Positions 52,368 through 61,635 of a DNA stretch of 64,000 nt are shown here, piece by piece. Within the stretch, counting starts at the first letter, position 1; every line of letters starts with the position of its first letter. The DNA comes from Virgifigura deserti (lineage in GTDB: Bacteria; Pseudomonadota; Alphaproteobacteria; Dongiales; Dongiaceae). Below the pieces are notes generated by a model. It saw only the letters and a program-made list of their open reading frames with translations. It had not been told where the DNA came from and searched no databases. The translations under genes were made by a program, and so were the position numbers. The DNA is taken from positions 310,001 through 374,000 of the forward strand of contig QOZR01000001.1 of the NCBI GenBank assembly GCA_003576685.1. Reading direction: 5' to 3'.

Positions 52368-52526
52368 ATGCAGAGCGCGTCGGAACAGTTCCGAAGCGAA
52401 GGCGGTGACAGGCGCAAGGGCCTGGTGGAGAGGGCGCATCGGGAGGCGAATTGGCTGGGCGAGCAGTTGCCGGTCCTGGCGGACAGGTCCAAGCCGTTCT
52501 TACGCCTGCACGACCGGCGATGGTAG
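52368..52526 (+). CDS. Possible small protein after the MmeI-like gene (52 aa)
   Basis: QSASEQFRSEGGDRRKGLVE then RAHREANWLGEQLPVLADRS, ending in LRLHDRRW. It is charged and helical, 24 bases after the restriction gene, without a clear ribosome site. It may be chance in high-GC DNA. Confidence 0.25.
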   Translation: MQSASEQFRSEGGDRRKGLVERAHREANWLGEQLPVLADRSKPFLRLHDRRW

Positions 52527-52937
52527 CCGGCGTGGCGTGAGCGGGCGGTCGGCGGTAGCAAGGAAAGCGGCTCGAAGGCCCTAAAGCGTGAGTAGCGCTA
52601 TTGCGGCTCCGATAGCCGTGCTCCATAGCCACTTCCAGTGCGCGAGATAGAACGAACTTCTTAACCGGGCCAGCTTGTAGACTAGCCAGGACCGCAGCCC
52701 GTGGCGGTCAACTGTGTAGGTGCCATCTCATGGGGCTTGGCTGGCCCGCGTCTTGCTGCCGTCCTCTCGGAATGTGATATCGACACCTAGTAGAAGCGAG
52801 CCCGCCACTTGCGGGCGCGATAAACCAAGCCGGTCAACTCAGGGGAGGGCGTCGCTCCTGGCGTTGTAGGGCTGTGTGAGCGGTCAGCGTCGGTCCGGTC
52901 TGGCGTGGAGCGTCAAGGGCGGCTTCCCGGCTCCCAT

Positions 52938-52956
52938 GGTGACTTATTGGTGACTT
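52938..52956 (+). promoter_or_regulatory. Candidate integrase arm sites, right end
   Basis: GGTGACTT at 52938-52945 and 52949-52956, starts 11 bp apart, about 50 bases from the attR core. Same sequence, orientation and spacing as at 31079-31097. Confidence 0.6.
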
Positions 52957-52961
52957 GGATG

Positions 52962-53001
52962 GGAACAAGGGGCGGGTCCCCAAACCCTAACCCCTTGTTC
53001 C
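52962..53001 (-). terminator. Hairpin downstream of tRNA-Asn supplied by the island
   Basis: 11-bp perfect stem GGAACAAGGGG / CCCCTTGTTCC ending 4 bases from the tRNA 3' end. It occupies the place of the native terminator now left at 30872-30903. Confidence 0.55.
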
Positions 53002-53004
53002 AAC

Positions 53005-53080
<76 letters not shown>

Positions 53081-53081
53081 T

Positions 53082-53692
53082 CAGAGCGCCGGCATCTGGG
53101 CCGGCGGGCGCGTTTATAGCAAACCCGCGCCCGACCTGCAAAACCTCTTTCCTTGGAGAATGCTGTTTTCAGGGGCTTCGATGATCGACCGAGCCCCTAG
53201 CGCAAGCCCCGCAAGCTCCCGGGAGGCACATCGCGCGGCTTTTAGATAGTCCGCGCTCAGCGGATGAAAACCCCCGAGGGACATCCCGCGCGGCTCAGGT
53301 CGCCGAGAGACCTCAAGGATCAGCCGGCCCACCGGATGAGGCGGACTCAGGCAGGCGCGACTTGCGCCGCCGTCATCCTCTCCCAACATATCCGACGGCG
53401 CCGGAGATTGGCTTCCGCCCGCAATTTCTGTCGAGGCAAGAAGGATCCGGCCGCCGCTTAATCTGGCAGTAACCTTCACGCCGGCATCTTGGTCCGGCTC
53501 TCGGCTGACAGAGGCCCGGGAGGGGCTGCCTCACGCAATCATTGATGGTTGACTAACACAAGGTACTTCCACATCTTCTCGCGGTTTAAGCCCACCCAGT
53601 CACCCTTGATCGGAGGAGCGACAAGGCCGGAGTCCTCCCGGATTCTCCGAGCTTTGGCCCGAAATGCGGAACTATCGGAGCCTTGAAGAAGA
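53082..53692. other. Intergenic region right of the island, 611 bp
   Basis: No gene that I can support. Two imperfect copies of a GAGGxACATCxCGCGCGGCT block occur at about 53220 and 53275, each followed by CGGATGA within some 60 bases, which looks like a short degenerate duplication. 53560-53690 should hold the promoter of the nucleotidyltransferase gene. Confidence 0.5.
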
Positions 53693-54460
53693 ATGAAAGC
53701 TTTGATTCTCAGCGCCGGTCAGGGCTCGCGTCTGCTGCCACTGACGGAAAGCCGCCCGAAATGCCTGTTGCCGCTGGAAACCCAGAGTCTGATCGAGTGG
53801 CAGATTCAGGAGCTGACCCGCTGCGGCGTAAATGAAATCGTCGTCGTCGTCGGCTTTCGCGCAGCCGCCGTCGAGGAGATGCTCGCCGGGCTTTGCCGGC
53901 CCGGGCTGTCGATTCGGACGATTTTCAACCCGTTCTTCAATGTTGCCGACAACCTCGGCAGCTGCTGGCTGGCGCGCCACGAGATGAATCGGGACTTCGT
54001 GATTCTAAACGGCGACACGGTGTTCGAGGCGGCGATTCTTCAACGCCTTCTGAACAGCCCGCCGGCACCGGTGACGGTTACCATCGATCACAAGGCGCGC
54101 TATGATTCCGACGATATGAAGGTGGTGCTCGATGGCACCCGTCTCGTCGAGATCGGCAAGACTCTGCCGCTCGACGCGGTGGATGGCGAATCGATCGGGA
54201 TGCTCCTGTTTCGCGGCGACGGTCCCCGGCTCTTCGCCGAGGCGCTCGATCAGGCGATGCGAACGCCCGAGGGTCTGAAATGGTGGTATTTGAAGGTGAT
54301 CGGACTGCTGGCGCAGGGCGGTCACGTCAACACCGTCTCGATCGAGGGACTGGAGTGGGGCGAGGTCGATTATCCGGCCGATCTGGGCCGGGCGCAGGAG
54401 ATGGTTGCCCGTTGGATCGCGGATAATAGCACCCGCCCGGCCGTGGCCTCCGGCCGATAG
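53693..54460 (+). CDS. Nucleotidyltransferase (CTP/NTP:phospho-alcohol or sugar-phosphate type)
   Basis: A 255-residue NTP-transferase fold. The nucleotide loop is KALILSAGQGSRLLPLTESR with RPKCLLPL after it; the metal aspartate is in FVILNGDTVFE near residue 103. NPFFNVADNLGSCWLARHEM near 82 matches LicC-type phosphocholine cytidylyltransferases and inositol-1-phosphate cytidylyltransferases. It may therefore supply a CDP-alcohol to the CDP-alcohol phosphotransferases nearby, which is inference. It is convergent with the next cluster on the minus strand. Confidence 0.82.
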   Translation: MKALILSAGQGSRLLPLTESRPKCLLPLETQSLIEWQIQELTRCGVNEIVVVVGFRAAAVEEMLAGLCRPGLSIRTIFNPFFNVADNLGSCWLARHEMNRDFVILNGDTVFEAAILQRLLNSPPAPVTVTIDHKARYDSDDMKVVLDGTRLVEIGKTLPLDAVDGESIGMLLFRGDGPRLFAEALDQAMRTPEGLKWWYLKVIGLLAQGGHVNTVSIEGLEWGEVDYPADLGRAQEMVARWIADNSTRPAVASGR

Positions 54461-54494
54461 AGCTCGATCCGCATCGAACCGCCAGGGACGGCTC

Positions 54495-55292
54495 CTACGA
54501 GCGGCCCCGCAGAATCGTCTCCGCAAGCGCGAGATCGGCGGGCTTGTCGACGTCGATTGCGGCCTCCGCAAAAGGCATGTCGACGGCCCGTATCTTTGCC
54601 CCGGCTATATCGGACAACCGCCGCAGCGCGGCATCGAGGCTCAAGCGGCCGAGCAGGAACCGGGCAAGGGTGACCGGTCCGATGGTCGAGATCAGCCGCC
54701 ATGGCTTCTTGCGATGCCGTTCCATCCCGGACCAGAAGGCGACCGCCTTGGCCGCGATCGGCGTTCGCAGCGCGAACAGGTTGCAGCCGCTATAGCCCTC
54801 GCCGGAGAAACGGTAGAATGTTCGAATCGCATCGGGGTAGGCGCGGCGGATCAGCGTTCCGCGAGCCAGAGCGAGAGCGACATCGGCCTCCCGAGGCGCG
54901 GCGGTGCAGAAATGATCGACCATGGCCGTCGTCAGTAGCGGGTGGTCGGCCGTGGTGACGAGAAGCGGTCCCGGCTGTTCCATCGCTGCAAGCACGCTGA
55001 GGACGCTTCGGCTCGGCGTGCTGTCGCTGCGCAGGACGGTGACTCGGCCCTCCGCGACAAGGGCGGCGATCTCGGGAACCGTTGCGGCGAGGGTCGGGTC
55101 TTCGAGGCTGAGCGTGATTCGTTCGATCCACCGGCTGGCAAGCAGCGTTCGGAGCACCCGCAGAAGCATCGGAACGCCGTCCACCGCGACGAAGGCCTTA
55201 TGCGGCTGCCCGGCAAAGCGGGCGACGGGATCCTCGGGGCCGCGGCTGCCCGCGAGGACGAGGGCAGTGAACGGTTGCGCGTCGCTGCTCAA
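54495..55292 (-). CDS. MobA-like nucleotidyltransferase, TTG start
   Basis: A 265-residue protein with FTALVLAGSRGPEDPVARFAG at the N-terminus (nucleotide loop with G-S-R-G instead of GxGTRM), KAFVAVDGVPMLLRVLRTLL, and the metal site LLVTTADHPLLT near residue 100, then AIDVDKPADLALAE at the end. I place the start at TTG 55292, which overlaps the stop of the upstream gene (TTGA), because homology begins there. Substrates are unknown; the position in the lipid cluster suggests activation of a phosphorylated head group. Confidence 0.75.
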   Translation of the reverse strand: MSSDAQPFTALVLAGSRGPEDPVARFAGQPHKAFVAVDGVPMLLRVLRTLLASRWIERITLSLEDPTLAATVPEIAALVAEGRVTVLRSDSTPSRSVLSVLAAMEQPGPLLVTTADHPLLTTAMVDHFCTAAPREADVALALARGTLIRRAYPDAIRTFYRFSGEGYSGCNLFALRTPIAAKAVAFWSGMERHRKKPWRLISTIGPVTLARFLLGRLSLDAALRRLSDIAGAKIRAVDMPFAEAAIDVDKPADLALAETILRGRS

Positions 55293-56470
55293 GTCAGGGC
55301 CTTCTCGTAGATCCGATAGGTCTTGTATTGCTGTCCTCCGATACTCTCGATGATCCGCCGCATCGGCATGTTGTCCTCGAGGATCCAGGACAGCTCCGCA
55401 TGCCGCATGCCCGCCTTCCTGAAGCTCTTGCGCAACGTCTCGAGGACGAGCAGGGTGAGCGCAGAGCCGAGAGGCGAGCGGTGATATTGCTTGCGCACTC
55501 CCATCAAGACGACCCGGCAGGTTTGCAGCCGCGACATCTTGAGGCGCCATAGCAGCTTCGCCCATCCGAACGGTAGCAGCCGCCCGTCGAGATCGGCGAT
55601 CGCCTCATAGAGATTAGGCAGGCCGACAATCATGGCGGCGGGCGAGCAATCAACCTCGGCGATCCAGACGAAATCCTGGCGGATCAACGGCTTGATACTG
55701 TCAGCGGTGTGGGCGACTTCCGCTTCCGTCAGCGGCACGAAGCCCCAATTCTCCGACCAGGCATCGTTGAAGATGTCCAAAATCACGGCAAGATCAGCCC
55801 TATAGCGGGACATGTCCACCATCCGGACCGTCACGCGACTGTTCGCCTTGGTGCGGTCAAGGAAACGTTGGCTGCCGATCGGCGGCGCGTGGAGAATGTC
55901 ATAATCATAGGCGATCAGGTCTTTCGCCTTGGTGTAACCCTGTGCCGCGAGCCGCTCCCCGGCGTAAGGCGGATCGAAGCTCATCATCATCATCGGACGC
56001 ACGTCGAATCCGTCGACAAGGAGGCCGCACTCCTCGTTGGTGGAGAGGCTGAAGGGGCCGAGGATTCGTCTCATGCCCCGTGCCCTCAGCCAATCCTCCG
56101 CCGTCATCGTCAATGCACGAAAGACGTCCGGGTCGTCCTCCGCGTCGAGCAGTCCGAAATGGCCGGTGTCGTTCTGATATTGCGCCAGATAGACATCGTC
56201 GACCTGCGCGCTGATCCGCCCGACCACCTGCACGCCGCGGTAGGCTAGCCAGTACTGCCCCTTGGCGTGGTGAAAGTAAGGATTCTTGTCGAACCGAAGG
56301 GTCGTGCGGCGCTCCATGAGGAGGGGGCGGACATAACCCGCTTCACCGCCATAGAGCCGGTTCGGCAGTCGGATGAATTCGTCCAGCGCACGATTGTCGG
56401 ACACGGGTCGGACCCGTACCGGCTCCACCGCCGGGTTGGAGCGCCCTGATGGCGCGTCGAGAGCAACCAT
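55289..56470 (-). CDS. GNAT-fold protein of the YghO / bacterial ceramide synthase-like family
   Basis: A 393-residue protein. Signatures: FIRLPNRLYGGEAGYVRPLL, FDKNPYFHHAKGQYWLAYRG, VVGRISAQVDDVYLA, GHFGLLDAEDDPDV, ILGPFSLSTNEECGLLVDGF then MMMMSFDPPYAGERL and GYTKAKDLIAYDY. The C-terminal half is a second GNAT domain. This family includes E. coli YghO and, as I recall, the Caulobacter acyltransferase bCerS that N-acylates a long-chain base to make ceramide. It overlaps the hydroxylase gene by one base set (ATGA) and precedes the MobA-like gene. Lipid N-acylation is plausible but inferred. Confidence 0.75.
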   Translation of the reverse strand: MVALDAPSGRSNPAVEPVRVRPVSDNRALDEFIRLPNRLYGGEAGYVRPLLMERRTTLRFDKNPYFHHAKGQYWLAYRGVQVVGRISAQVDDVYLAQYQNDTGHFGLLDAEDDPDVFRALTMTAEDWLRARGMRRILGPFSLSTNEECGLLVDGFDVRPMMMMSFDPPYAGERLAAQGYTKAKDLIAYDYDILHAPPIGSQRFLDRTKANSRVTVRMVDMSRYRADLAVILDIFNDAWSENWGFVPLTEAEVAHTADSIKPLIRQDFVWIAEVDCSPAAMIVGLPNLYEAIADLDGRLLPFGWAKLLWRLKMSRLQTCRVVLMGVRKQYHRSPLGSALTLLVLETLRKSFRKAGMRHAELSWILEDNMPMRRIIESIGGQQYKTYRIYEKALT

Positions 56471-57333
56471 CAGCCGGTTCGATCAAGCCGTTCGCCGTCG
56501 GCGGCCGTCGAGCCGTCGTTGCGAAGCCCCGCCATGCGGACGCGTTGCGGAGTTTCATCGTTCCGCATCTCGGTCGAGAACGCAGCCACCCATGGGTAGC
56601 GCTCGGCCTCCGCCGCGGTATAGCCGAGATTGAAGACCGTCGGGCTCCGCGGCACGTCCTTCGATTTCTCGTACAAGGTACCGAACAGGCGATCCCAGCC
56701 GAAGTTCGTGATCCCGAAATTCCCCGTCTCGTTGTGGAAGTGATGGGCAAGATGCAGCCGTTTGATCCGCTGCAGGAAGCGCGATTTCGGCATGTGGTTC
56801 AGATGCTGGACACAGTGGCAGAACTCATAGAACAGCGTTGCGACGATACCGCTGGTGAATGCGGCGGCGGCGCCCGCCAGTCCGCCGACCAGCCAGCCTA
56901 CAGGGATTGTGATGAAGGCGATGGTCGGTAGCGTCGTATGGAGCGCGCCGAACAGAACCCTCAGATCGTGCGGATCCCGATGGTGGTCGAAATGAATCCG
57001 CTTCCAGGTGGAGGCGGTCAAGCGCGACTTGTAGAGATAACTGCCGTGGAGCACGAAGCGGTGCAGCAGATACCAGGTCAGCGGGTAGATCAGCCCGGCG
57101 AGGATCGCCGCGACGAGCGGCGGCAGAACCGCCCCCGCCGACCAAATGGCGACGCCGGTGCCGAGAACGGAGAGTGTCAGATAGGCTAGGACCGCCGGAT
57201 AGGTGAGATACACCCTGAATAACTCGGCGAATGTCATCTTCCCGAGATCGTGCGTCCGGCCCTTCCAGGAACCACCGATGTTATGTAACAAGACAGCCTC
57301 TCGAACGCCGCCGGTCAGACGCCGCGGCAACAT
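56470..57333 (-). CDS. Fatty acid hydroxylase / sterol desaturase superfamily protein
   Basis: A 287-residue membrane di-iron enzyme. Hydrophobic segments near 45-100 and 140-165 flank the histidine boxes: WYLLHRFVLHGSY (H-x4-H), RIHFDHHRDPHD (H-x2-HH), HCVQHLNH and LHLAHHFHNETGNFG (H-x2-HH). Such enzymes hydroxylate or desaturate lipid chains. The start at 57333 is tentative; a TTG at 57402 or an ATG at 57237 is possible, and none has a strong ribosome site. It is coupled to the GNAT gene through an ATGA overlap. Confidence 0.85.
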   Translation of the reverse strand: MLPRRLTGGVREAVLLHNIGGSWKGRTHDLGKMTFAELFRVYLTYPAVLAYLTLSVLGTGVAIWSAGAVLPPLVAAILAGLIYPLTWYLLHRFVLHGSYLYKSRLTASTWKRIHFDHHRDPHDLRVLFGALHTTLPTIAFITIPVGWLVGGLAGAAAAFTSGIVATLFYEFCHCVQHLNHMPKSRFLQRIKRLHLAHHFHNETGNFGITNFGWDRLFGTLYEKSKDVPRSPTVFNLGYTAAEAERYPWVAAFSTEMRNDETPQRVRMAGLRNDGSTAADGERLDRTG

Positions 57334-57481
57334 GATTGAACCAATCGCCCGGCAGGCCCCCGTTAACGCCAGCAATCTAGTGGCGTGCGGGGCTTGGCGC
57401 AAGACTGCTGGAAGCTGTCCCGAGATAGCGGCCGGTTAGCTCCACCGCCACCGCGACGGGCAACATTGTCGACCGGTCGGT

Positions 57482-58765
57482 TCAGCCGCCGGAGGAGCCG
57501 CCCGCCGGTGCCGCCCGCGGCCGCTCGATCGCCACGATCCAGGCCGTCCGGCCGGCATGCCAGACGACCGTCACGATCTGCCAGAAGACGATGAAGTAGA
57601 ACGCCTCGAGAGCATAGCCGGTGAGAACGCCGACGGTGAAGATCGGCAGGTTGATGTTGCGTCGCGAGATGAAGGTGCGGACCCGGGCATCGAGGGCGCC
57701 ATGGGCATGGAGACCGCGCTTGAACCGCGCCCGGTAAATCATCAGGACGAGCCGGTCCAGGATATAGAAGACCGTCATCCAGATCGCCGCGGCGAACACA
57801 GCGGATCCTGCGTCGCCGCCGCTGAGTCCCCAGGCCCAGGCAAGATACCAGAGCGGCGGGTGCACGATATCGAGCCCGTGATCGAGGATATTGCCAAGCG
57901 CCGAATCCGAAAAGGTGAGGCGCGCGAGCTTTCCATCCACCGAGTCGAGGACGCTCATGACATAGGCAAAGACGAGTCCCGGCAGGAACCAGCCGGCGGC
58001 GAAGAGCGGAACCGCCGCGAATGTCAGAATGATGCTGACGACGGTGACCCAGTTCGGGTGGATGCGGGCGCGGGCGAGCGGGCGGAGCAACTGCCAGACC
58101 AGCGGCGGATAGACGTATTTCGTGAAGAAATCCGTGGAGCCCTTGTAGTTCGCGTCGAACAGGAAGCGTTCGACGCGCGCGCGGGACGCCTCGTCGGCCA
58201 CGTAGAACAGGTAGAAGGGGAGCGTCCGCCGCAGGACGCGGATGAAGCCGGGGAAGGCCTCCGGCCGAACCTCTTCGAGCCGGCCCGTGCGCAGGCCGTC
58301 GTCCACCAACGCCGCAAGTGAGCCGGCATCCTTGCGGAGCCCGTCTCCGGCCCCAGGCGCAAGGCGCAGCAGGACGACTTGGTTGGTGCCCTTGCTATCC
58401 ATTCCGGCTTCGGGATCGGATCTTGCGGCGCAAGAGCCCGGCTGGTCGGCCATGAACTCATAAAGGCGCGGATCGACCAGCGTGTCCGCGCTCATCGCCA
58501 GGACGGCCGTGTCGTGGGTGGAATTTGCGAAGGTCAGAAGCCGCTCGGCGGCGCTGCCCGCGCCCCGCGCCCAGGTCAACGGCAGATCGGCGCTCATGTC
58601 CCTGGGCAACAGGGGGGCAGCCCGGCTCGACGGGCCCAAATCGATGCAAATCTCCGTCAAACGCGGCGACAGACGTTTCAGGGCGCGCAGATGACGCTCC
58701 AACAGCGTCATGCCGAAGACCCGGATCGTCTCCTGTAGCGGCACGGCGTCGATCCATACCCTCAT
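57482..58765 (-). CDS. CDP-alcohol phosphotransferase with N-terminal nucleotidyltransferase-like domain
   Basis: A 427-residue fusion. Residues about 1-205 look like an NTP-transferase fold without its catalytic loop (no G-x-G-T-R-x-x-P). From about 225 comes a membrane CDP-alcohol phosphotransferase. Its full motif D-x2-DG-x2-AR-x8-G-x3-D-x3-D is seen from about residue 274: LDSVDGKLARLTFSDSALGN then ILDHGLDIVHPPLWY. It joins a CDP-activated lipid or alcohol to a second alcohol. NYKGSTDFFTKYVYPP before the motif is shared with the paralog at 62732. GAGGG precedes the ATG. It lies between the hydroxylase and lptG. Confidence 0.87.
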   Translation of the reverse strand: MRVWIDAVPLQETIRVFGMTLLERHLRALKRLSPRLTEICIDLGPSSRAAPLLPRDMSADLPLTWARGAGSAAERLLTFANSTHDTAVLAMSADTLVDPRLYEFMADQPGSCAARSDPEAGMDSKGTNQVVLLRLAPGAGDGLRKDAGSLAALVDDGLRTGRLEEVRPEAFPGFIRVLRRTLPFYLFYVADEASRARVERFLFDANYKGSTDFFTKYVYPPLVWQLLRPLARARIHPNWVTVVSIILTFAAVPLFAAGWFLPGLVFAYVMSVLDSVDGKLARLTFSDSALGNILDHGLDIVHPPLWYLAWAWGLSGGDAGSAVFAAAIWMTVFYILDRLVLMIYRARFKRGLHAHGALDARVRTFISRRNINLPIFTVGVLTGYALEAFYFIVFWQIVTVVWHAGRTAWIVAIERPRAAPAGGSSGG

Positions 58766-58775
58766 GACCAAACCC

Positions 58776-59864
58776 TCATCGGTATCCCTCGATCCGGATC
58801 AGGGCCAGTGTCCCGATGCTGGCGAACAGCACGCTGGGAGCCCAAGCGGCCAAGGCCGGTGGAATGGCCCCGGCCTCACCGAGAGCGAGGACGAGACCGT
58901 CGGTGACGAAATACAGAAAGCCCAGCCCGACCCCGACGGCAAGGCCCATGCCGACGCCCCGGTGGCGTTGCAGCCCCTGGGCAACCGGAGCCGCAAGCAG
59001 CACCATCAGCATCGAGGCGACCGGCAGGGCGACGCGTTTGTGCAGCCACGTCTCGTAGAAATAGAGAGGGCGGTTGCCGACATCCGGGTTGGTGACGAAG
59101 GCGATCAGTTCCCGAAGCGAGAGCGTGCTCGGTGGTGCGGACAGATCGGCGAAATGATTGGGCGTTAAGCTGCTTTCCCAACGCAGCGTCGGGAAACGTT
59201 TGAACTCGCCGCCTGTGCCTGCCATCACGGCAAGGCGCTCGACATCGGCCAGCTGCCACTCCCCATCATCGTAGGTCGCCGTGACCGCGGTCACGCGATC
59301 GACAAGATTTCCGCCAGCGTCGCGTTGGAAAAGGGTGACGCCCCACAGTTTCCGCCCCTGATCGGCGACGCCGGAAACGCGAACGAGCGTTTGGCCGTCC
59401 TTGGTCCAGAAACCCGACGCCTGACTGTCCTCCGGGATGTCCCCCCGCGCTTCGGCCTCCGCATCCCACTGTGAGAGGGTCCGCGAAGTCTGAGGCGCGA
59501 CCTGATCACTCAAAAGGAAATGGATGCCGGCGATGACGGTCACAGCGGGCAGGAAGGCGAACAGCGTCCGGTAAAACGAAAGGCCAGAGGCTTTCAGTGC
59601 CAGAATTTCGTTACTCTGCGAGAGTTTAGCCAGCGAGAGCAGCGATGCCATGAGGATGGAGAAGGGCAACAGGAACGTGATCAGTTCCGGTAGCCGCAGC
59701 ACCGCGTAACGGGCGAGGACGAAGGGACTGTCACCATGACGGCGAATGATGTCCTCGGCGTTGTTCAACAGGTCCAGAAGCTGCAGCAATGCGACGAACG
59801 CCACCAGCATCACGACGAGGTGGCTGAGGAAGATGCGTGTGACGTAGCGGGTCAGTGTCGGCAT
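58776..59864 (-). CDS. lptG: LPS export permease LptG
   Basis: A 362-residue inner-membrane permease of the LptB2FG transporter that lifts lipopolysaccharide from the inner membrane. Three N-terminal helices (first LTRYVTRIFLSHLVVMLVAF), a coupling segment SQSNEILALKASGLSFYRTL, a periplasmic beta-jellyroll (about 115-265) and three C-terminal helices (PVASMLMVLLAAPVAQGL, then GMGLAVGVGLGFLYFVTDGL) match the family. Its ATG overlaps the LptF stop (TGATG). LptB and LptC are not in the window. Confidence 0.93.
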   Translation of the reverse strand: MPTLTRYVTRIFLSHLVVMLVAFVALLQLLDLLNNAEDIIRRHGDSPFVLARYAVLRLPELITFLLPFSILMASLLSLAKLSQSNEILALKASGLSFYRTLFAFLPAVTVIAGIHFLLSDQVAPQTSRTLSQWDAEAEARGDIPEDSQASGFWTKDGQTLVRVSGVADQGRKLWGVTLFQRDAGGNLVDRVTAVTATYDDGEWQLADVERLAVMAGTGGEFKRFPTLRWESSLTPNHFADLSAPPSTLSLRELIAFVTNPDVGNRPLYFYETWLHKRVALPVASMLMVLLAAPVAQGLQRHRGVGMGLAVGVGLGFLYFVTDGLVLALGEAGAIPPALAAWAPSVLFASIGTLALIRIEGYR

Positions 59865-61054
59865 CACGCTGTCCTGCGCAGACGCAGCAGCATGTTTCGA
59901 AGGCCCTGGGTGATGTCTTCCAAGACATCGGCGACGAGCCGGAACGGATTATGGTCGGGCCGGATGGTCGCGGCATAGAACGCCCATCCGCTCAACGCAG
60001 CGAATACCCCGAAGGGTAGCCATAGTCCGCCCCAGGGCGATACGCGCCCGAGATCCGCCAGACTTTCTCCGAACTGCAGAAGGTGATGATAGATGATGAC
60101 AACAAGGAGCCCGACGGCGAGGCTGACCCCACGCCGCGACCGGCGCGATCCGAGCCCCAACGGAATCGCCAGAAAAGGTAGGAAAAGCAGCGAGGTGATG
60201 CGGACCAGCCGGGCATGCAATTCAGACCTGACCTTATTCTCCGTGGTGCCTGGGGGCGGATGATCCCGGACGTCCCACAACTCGAACAGCGTCAACTCCC
60301 GTTCCCCTTCGCCCCGGGCGCGAAACGCCTCGGAACCGAACGCCAGGTCGAGTGGCAGGTTGAACTGGTCGAAACTGAGCGCGACGGCCTTCTCCTCGAC
60401 TTCGCCCGCATCGACGAGCACGCCGTTCTCAAGGCTCAAGATCAGCTTCGCCTCGCCCGGAGAGCGGAATAGCCGACCCTCGCCGGCCGTCGTCGTCACC
60501 GATCCGCCGCCGGGCTTTTCCTCATGCACGAAGATGCCCTTCAGGTTGCGGCCGGCGTCGGAGATATCGTCGATCATGATGGTTGTGCCGCCGAGGCCGG
60601 TGAAGAAGGCGCCACGCTCCAGCGCCGCATCCCAGACGCTGTTGGTTATGGAGTAGACCAGCGCGCGATAGGCATAGCGGGTGTAGGGCTGGAGAAAGCC
60701 GATGATGATCGAGCTGCAGACCACGAGCACGACCGCAAGCCCCATGATCGGCAGTAATAACCGCTGCAGGCCGATGCCGATGGAATGAATCGCCTCCAGC
60801 TCGCTACTGGCGCTCATGCGCATGGTGGCCAGCAGAACGCCGACGAAGAATGCTGCGGGTAGCGCGATTCCGAGATAATGCGGGATCAGGTTGGCCACCA
60901 TCTTCAGGATCAGAAACAGAGGTCCCCCCTGATTCACGAGAAGATCGAGCAACCGCACGAGCCGTTCCATAAGCAGGGCGGCCAGCGCGATCGCGACCGT
61001 TGCCCCCAACGGCCACAGCGTCTTGCGCAGAATATAAAGGTCGATCGTCTTCAT
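59864..61054 (-). CDS. lptF: LPS export permease LptF
   Basis: A 396-residue partner of LptG. N-terminal helices DLYILRKTLWPLGATVAIAL then HYLGIALPAAFFVGVLLATM, the coupling segment MSASSELEAIHSIGIGLQRL, a periplasmic jellyroll (about 125-275), and C-terminal helices with LRIS-type RITSLLFLPFLAIPLGLGSR and SLAVGLLVVIIYHHLLQFGE. First gene of the lptF-lptG pair, translationally coupled. Confidence 0.93.
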   Translation of the reverse strand: MKTIDLYILRKTLWPLGATVAIALAALLMERLVRLLDLLVNQGGPLFLILKMVANLIPHYLGIALPAAFFVGVLLATMRMSASSELEAIHSIGIGLQRLLLPIMGLAVVLVVCSSIIIGFLQPYTRYAYRALVYSITNSVWDAALERGAFFTGLGGTTIMIDDISDAGRNLKGIFVHEEKPGGGSVTTTAGEGRLFRSPGEAKLILSLENGVLVDAGEVEEKAVALSFDQFNLPLDLAFGSEAFRARGEGERELTLFELWDVRDHPPPGTTENKVRSELHARLVRITSLLFLPFLAIPLGLGSRRSRRGVSLAVGLLVVIIYHHLLQFGESLADLGRVSPWGGLWLPFGVFAALSGWAFYAATIRPDHNPFRLVADVLEDITQGLRNMLLRLRRTA

Positions 61055-61090
61055 GACCTTAGGCGGTCGCCCGGAGGAGGCGGGCGATCC

Positions 61091-61549
61091 TCATGCGCGC
61101 TCGCCCGGCCAGCGATCCCGCAGGAAAGCGACGAGCCGATCGCGCAACCCGTCATCGAGAGTCACTGCTTGCCCCAGATCAGGCACGCGCGGCCATCCGG
61201 GATCAGGGAATCGCACGCCGGCGAATTCCTTCTCTTCGGCATATCGCGGCAGGACATGGAAATGAACGTCGGGATCGACCATCATCAGCATGAGATAATT
61301 GATCTTGTCGAAGCCGAAGGCGCTTCCCAGAACGCCCTCGATGTCTGCGGTCACCTGTTTCAGCTCCTGGAAGGCGTCGCCGCTGATCGCGGAAAAGTGG
61401 GCCGCCGGTTCCTTGCAGACAAGGACCAGTGCGCCGAGTGTCGGCTGTTGCGGGCGCAGCAGGGCCGTCCAGCAGCCATAATCGGCGATCACGGTCGCCG
61501 GATAGCCGAAGGTTTTCATTGTGTCGTTGACGGTTGGCTGCTGCTTCAT
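61091..61549 (-). CDS. HIT-family nucleotide hydrolase/transferase
   Basis: A 152-residue HIT-fold protein. The histidine triad reads DVHFHVLPRY: the first histidine of H-x-H-x-H is aspartate, while the catalytic and following histidines are kept. The N-terminus has DYGCWTALLRPQQPTLGALV. GGAG precedes the ATG at 61549; the frame is open to 61630. It is on the same strand 37 bases after lptF start region, so it probably has its own promoter or is upstream in the same unit. Substrate unknown. Confidence 0.85.
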   Translation of the reverse strand: MKQQPTVNDTMKTFGYPATVIADYGCWTALLRPQQPTLGALVLVCKEPAAHFSAISGDAFQELKQVTADIEGVLGSAFGFDKINYLMLMMVDPDVHFHVLPRYAEEKEFAGVRFPDPGWPRVPDLGQAVTLDDGLRDRLVAFLRDRWPGERA

Positions 61550-61635
61550 GGCTTTTTGCTCCGGAATTGCGAGGCCCGGCAACGGTTTCGGGCGGACCCT
61601 AACACAGGATCGGCGCCGATAGGGCGCCACCTGCG

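Larger units (their letters stand above)
52527..53004. other. Right-end non-coding interval of the island, 478 bp
   Basis: No intact gene. The minus strand (52825 down to 52570) shows short coding-like segments interrupted by a stop (GVDITFREDGSKTRASQAP, then VDRHGLRSWLVYKLARLRSS), so a decayed gene is possible. It also has the right arm-site pair (52938-52956) and an 11-bp stem hairpin (52962-53001). Confidence 0.5.

Noticed and set aside
52570..52825. Minus-strand coding-like segments near the island's right end
   Set aside because: Interrupted by an in-frame stop and lacking a start; reported only as a possible decayed gene in the intergenic entry.
53114..53479. 121-codon minus-strand frame right of the tRNA
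   Set aside because: No start site, low-complexity composition, and it covers a degenerate duplication; not supported as a gene.
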